From: Emiliania huxleyi CCMP1516
Lineage: Eukaryota > Haptophyta > Isochrysidales > Noelaerhabdaceae
NCBI RefSeq assembly: GCF_000372725.1
Contig: NW_005199166.1
Location: 29,842-74,595, forward strand
Direction of reading: 5' to 3'
DNA: 44,754 nt
The notes below the pieces were generated by a model. That model was not told the DNA's origin and did not search any database. It saw nothing but the letters and a program-made list of their open reading frames with translations. The position numbers and the translations under genes were made by a program. Shown piece by piece: positions 42,701 to 44,754 of this stretch. The stretch's first letter is position 1. Each line of letters begins with the position of its first letter.

Positions 42701-43923
42701 CTATGCGCCCGCTCGTGCGCGCCCCCTGGCGGGGCTCGACTGCGGCCACTGCTTGGTGAGGTGCGCCTTGGCAGGCTTCGCCTCGACCTTGCTCTTGCCC
42801 GCCGCCGCCTGCCTCTTGCTAGGCGGCGCATCCTTCGCCCCGCTTGGCCGCTTGGCTGGAGGGCAATACTTTTTGCCCGCCGGAGCATCCTTCTGGATGC
42901 CGAAGCCGGTCGCGCCGGCCCAGCCCCACCGCTTGTGCTTTTGCAGTTTGACCATCTCCACCTTGCCGCCCTTGCCGCCGCCCTTGCGCAAGTCGAGCTC
43001 GATCGAGAAGGAGGTTGGCGAGAGAGACTGCTTGACGGCCCATTCGCCCTTCTTGAGCTCGTCGTCGCGGCAGCTGCCGTGGTGGCCGGTGACGCGCACC
43101 TTGTCGCCCGGCTTGAAGGGGTGCTTGGCCGAGACGCGCAGCACGGCGCACTTGTCCGCCGACGAGGAGATCACCTCGAGCGGCTCGAACTCCTTGGCCT
43201 GGCACGCGCACTTGTTCTCGCAGCAGACGCACTCGTACGACAGCTTGTGCTCCTCAATGAACTGGTCGATCTCCTCCTTGTGCTCGGCGTATGGCTTGCC
43301 CTGTGGAGGGTTGCCGATGCAGCGCGTTAGTCCTCTCGGGCCCTCTCTCGGGCCCTCTCTCGGGCCCTCTTGGGCTCTCTCTCGGGCTTGGCCTGGATGT
43401 TGCCGATGCAGCGCGGGCAGTAGATCTTCTCGCACTTCGAGCAGCCGAGAGGCTGGAAGAAGCCGCCGCGCCACGAGGCGTTGCCCTGCGCGAGGTACGG
43501 CACACAGTAGGGCGAGGATGGGAGGCAGTTCTCTCCCAAACACGGAGCGGTGGGGGCAAGGGCCAGGCACTCCCGTACTCCCTCGCTTCTCCACGCCGAG
43601 ACAGGCGGGAACTGGGCCGGCACTCGGTGCAGGGCCCAATGCACGCGGGTGTGCAGACCTGGGTGCACACGTGGCACGACCGGTTGTGCTTGAGCGGCCG
43701 CCCCTTCCCGTCGCAGAGGTGCGAGATGTCGGGCATGCCTGCAGGAAGGCTCCGAGAAGGTTCGCGGAAGTCTCTCGCCCCCGTCGCGGAAGCGCGAGGT
43801 GGCGGGCGTGCCGGCGTTGTCTCGCTCGCCGGCGTACACGTCCTTGCCCGCCGCGAGCAACGCCTGCACCCGCTCGGCCTCGCGCTCCTTGCGGCGCGCC
43901 TCGCGCTCCTCTGCCGTCAGCTC
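42701..43923 (-). CDS. cysteine-rich zinc-finger nuclear protein (4CXXC-R1-like); 5' end missing
   Basis: Exons seen: 43923-43812, then 43738 to about 43623, about 43569-43393, and 43300-42701. The first begins after a GTAG acceptor and reads ELTAEEREARRKEREAERVQ, a charged helix. Next comes HNRSCHVCTQVCTPACIGPC, then LGCSKCEKIYCPRCIGN and YECVCCENKCACQAKEF. The spacing of C-x2-C pairs and the closing C-x-C resemble the 4CXXC-R1 zinc finger of CDCA7 and plant JMJ proteins, but the match is loose. A compact region (HPFKPGDKVRVTGHHGS) and a lysine-rich tail (CPPAKRPSGAKDAPPSKR) suggest a nuclear, nucleic-acid-associated protein. Introns 43811-43739 and 43392-43301 are GC-AG. The middle one (about 53 nt, bounded by GAGTGCC copies) shows no canonical ends. 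The first exon with the start codon is not found. Confidence 0.5.
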
Positions 43924-43929
43924 CTACCG

Positions 43930-44363
43930 GCAAGGAGAACCTTCCCCTCTTGCGTGAACTCCTCCCCCGGCCGTGGCGACCCTCCCCCCCCCCCCCCCCC
44001 CGTACGAAGAGATACGGCTTTATGACCATGGGTGCTCGCATATGTGCTCAGGGCACCTCAGGGCTACTTTGGCTCGGCTCCCCCAGCGCTTGTAAATTTT
44101 GTAATATAGCACGAGTGACCAGAGACCAGTGTCGAGTGTGTGGGAGTTACGGCTTTAGTACTTTCTTAGCAGTACTTTACCGGAGTCCTGCTCCGGGTGT
44201 GCACTACCTGTACCTCACTGGGCCTGAGACCACCGAGCCAGCATCCTGTCACCTCTCCGGGTTGTGACTTGTGTGGAGTCGAATCACTCCAGGACTTGGG
44301 GGTTGGGGGAAAGCCCATCGAGCATCGTGCATCGATGAACTAGCGCAGCACAACCCAGTTCAT
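43930..44363. other. no gene recognised; poly-C/G tract
   Basis: Upstream of the visible zinc-finger exons, so a 5' exon of that gene may lie here. It holds an 18-base C run at about 43984-44001. Remaining sequence is unassigned. Confidence 0.5.
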
Positions 44364-44754
44364 TTAAACACGCTCAGCAGGGGTGTTCCGACCACAATCT
44401 AGCTTCGCCTTCTTCCCGCTCCGCGAGCCGGACGTGCTCGCCTCGGACAGCGAAGCCTCTTGCGCCCCGCGCCAGCCGAGCCACCACCGCGCCGCGAGCC
44501 AGCCCCACCGCAGCGGCGCGAGACGTCGCCGCCTTGCGGGCTTGGCTCCGAGCGCGCGCATCGCCAGGCGGAGCGACACCGTTCGGTGCGCCGGTGCGGC
44601 GTGCAGGTCGATGGCGAGGTCGTCGAAGAGGCGCTTCTGACGCACGAGGTCCTCGGGCGTCTGCTGGAAGAGCGTATGAAACGGGGCGCCGCCCGCGTCC
44701 GGGTCCTTTTCGTGCACCATCACCAGCGGCACGCCCAACTCGAGCACGCGCCTG
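44364..44754 (-). CDS. C-terminal part of an uncharacterised protein, cut by window edge
   Basis: An open frame entering from the right edge and stopping at 44364. It reads GVPLVMVHEKDPDAGGAPFH, then LFQQTPEDLVRQKRLFDDLAIDLH and TVSLRLAMRAL, and ends in a Ser/Lys-rich tail (SRSGKKAKLDC), possibly a nuclear localisation signal. The first part resembles the last strands and helices of TIR-like domains seen in algal proteins, but this is only an impression. The true start and most of the protein are outside the window. Confidence 0.5.
   Translation of the reverse strand, partial: RRVLELGVPLVMVHEKDPDAGGAPFHTLFQQTPEDLVRQKRLFDDLAIDLHAAPAHRTVSLRLAMRALGAKPARRRRLAPLRWGWLAARWWLGWRGAQEASLSEASTSGSRSGKKAKLDCGRNTPAERV

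Overview
The window is about 44.7 kb of nuclear DNA from a GC-rich single-celled eukaryote. A haptophyte-type alga is my best guess. This is inferred from the very high GC content, compact multi-exon genes, many GC-AG introns, alanine- and glycine-rich proteins, and families such as aspartoacylase, MTFP1, RBR ubiquitin ligase, Kelch-BTB, ABC1 kinase and ankyrin proteins. I see no bacterial operons, rRNA, complete tRNA or CRISPR array. A 506-base run of N lies at 25644-26149.

Layout, left to right: a minus-strand gene with a RanBP2-type zinc finger, a helical domain and an AlkB-type dioxygenase (1926-4602); a gene-poor stretch with minisatellites; a plus-strand FYVE / ABC1 kinase / beta-lactamase-like fusion (7274-11781); MTFP1-like gene (minus, 12409-13170); a gene-poor stretch with a broken helicase P-loop fragment; aspartoacylase (minus, 15678-17067), divergent from an intronless RBR ubiquitin ligase (plus, 17604-19280); ankyrin gene 1 (minus, 19663-22014); a poorly resolved minus-strand gene (22587-23360); a long adenylation plus thioester-reductase gene (minus, 23365-30014) that contains the gap; a fucosyltransferase-like gene (plus, 30809-31537); ankyrin gene 2 (minus, 32311-36112), divergent from a Kelch-BTB-BACK gene (plus, 36350-39392); a small membrane protein (minus, 39676-40908); a cysteine-rich zinc-finger gene (minus, 42701 to about 43923, 5' end unresolved); and the 3' end of one more minus-strand gene cut by the window edge.

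The most striking feature is the introns. Most are 65-200 nt. They are bounded by an imperfect direct duplication of exon sequence (a few to about 30 bp) and filled with a short tandem repeat of 10 or 11 bp. The upstream copy of the duplication supplies the donor (GC more often than GT) and the AG acceptor lies directly before the downstream copy. Removing these segments restores reading frame and domain sequence in five genes modelled to the base (26 introns; total exon lengths all divisible by 3). One ankyrin paralogue carries such an intron at a site where the other has none. I read this as recent, ongoing intron gain by insertion or duplication.

The genes do not form one pathway. They look like an ordinary mixed nuclear neighbourhood, with several unusual domain fusions.
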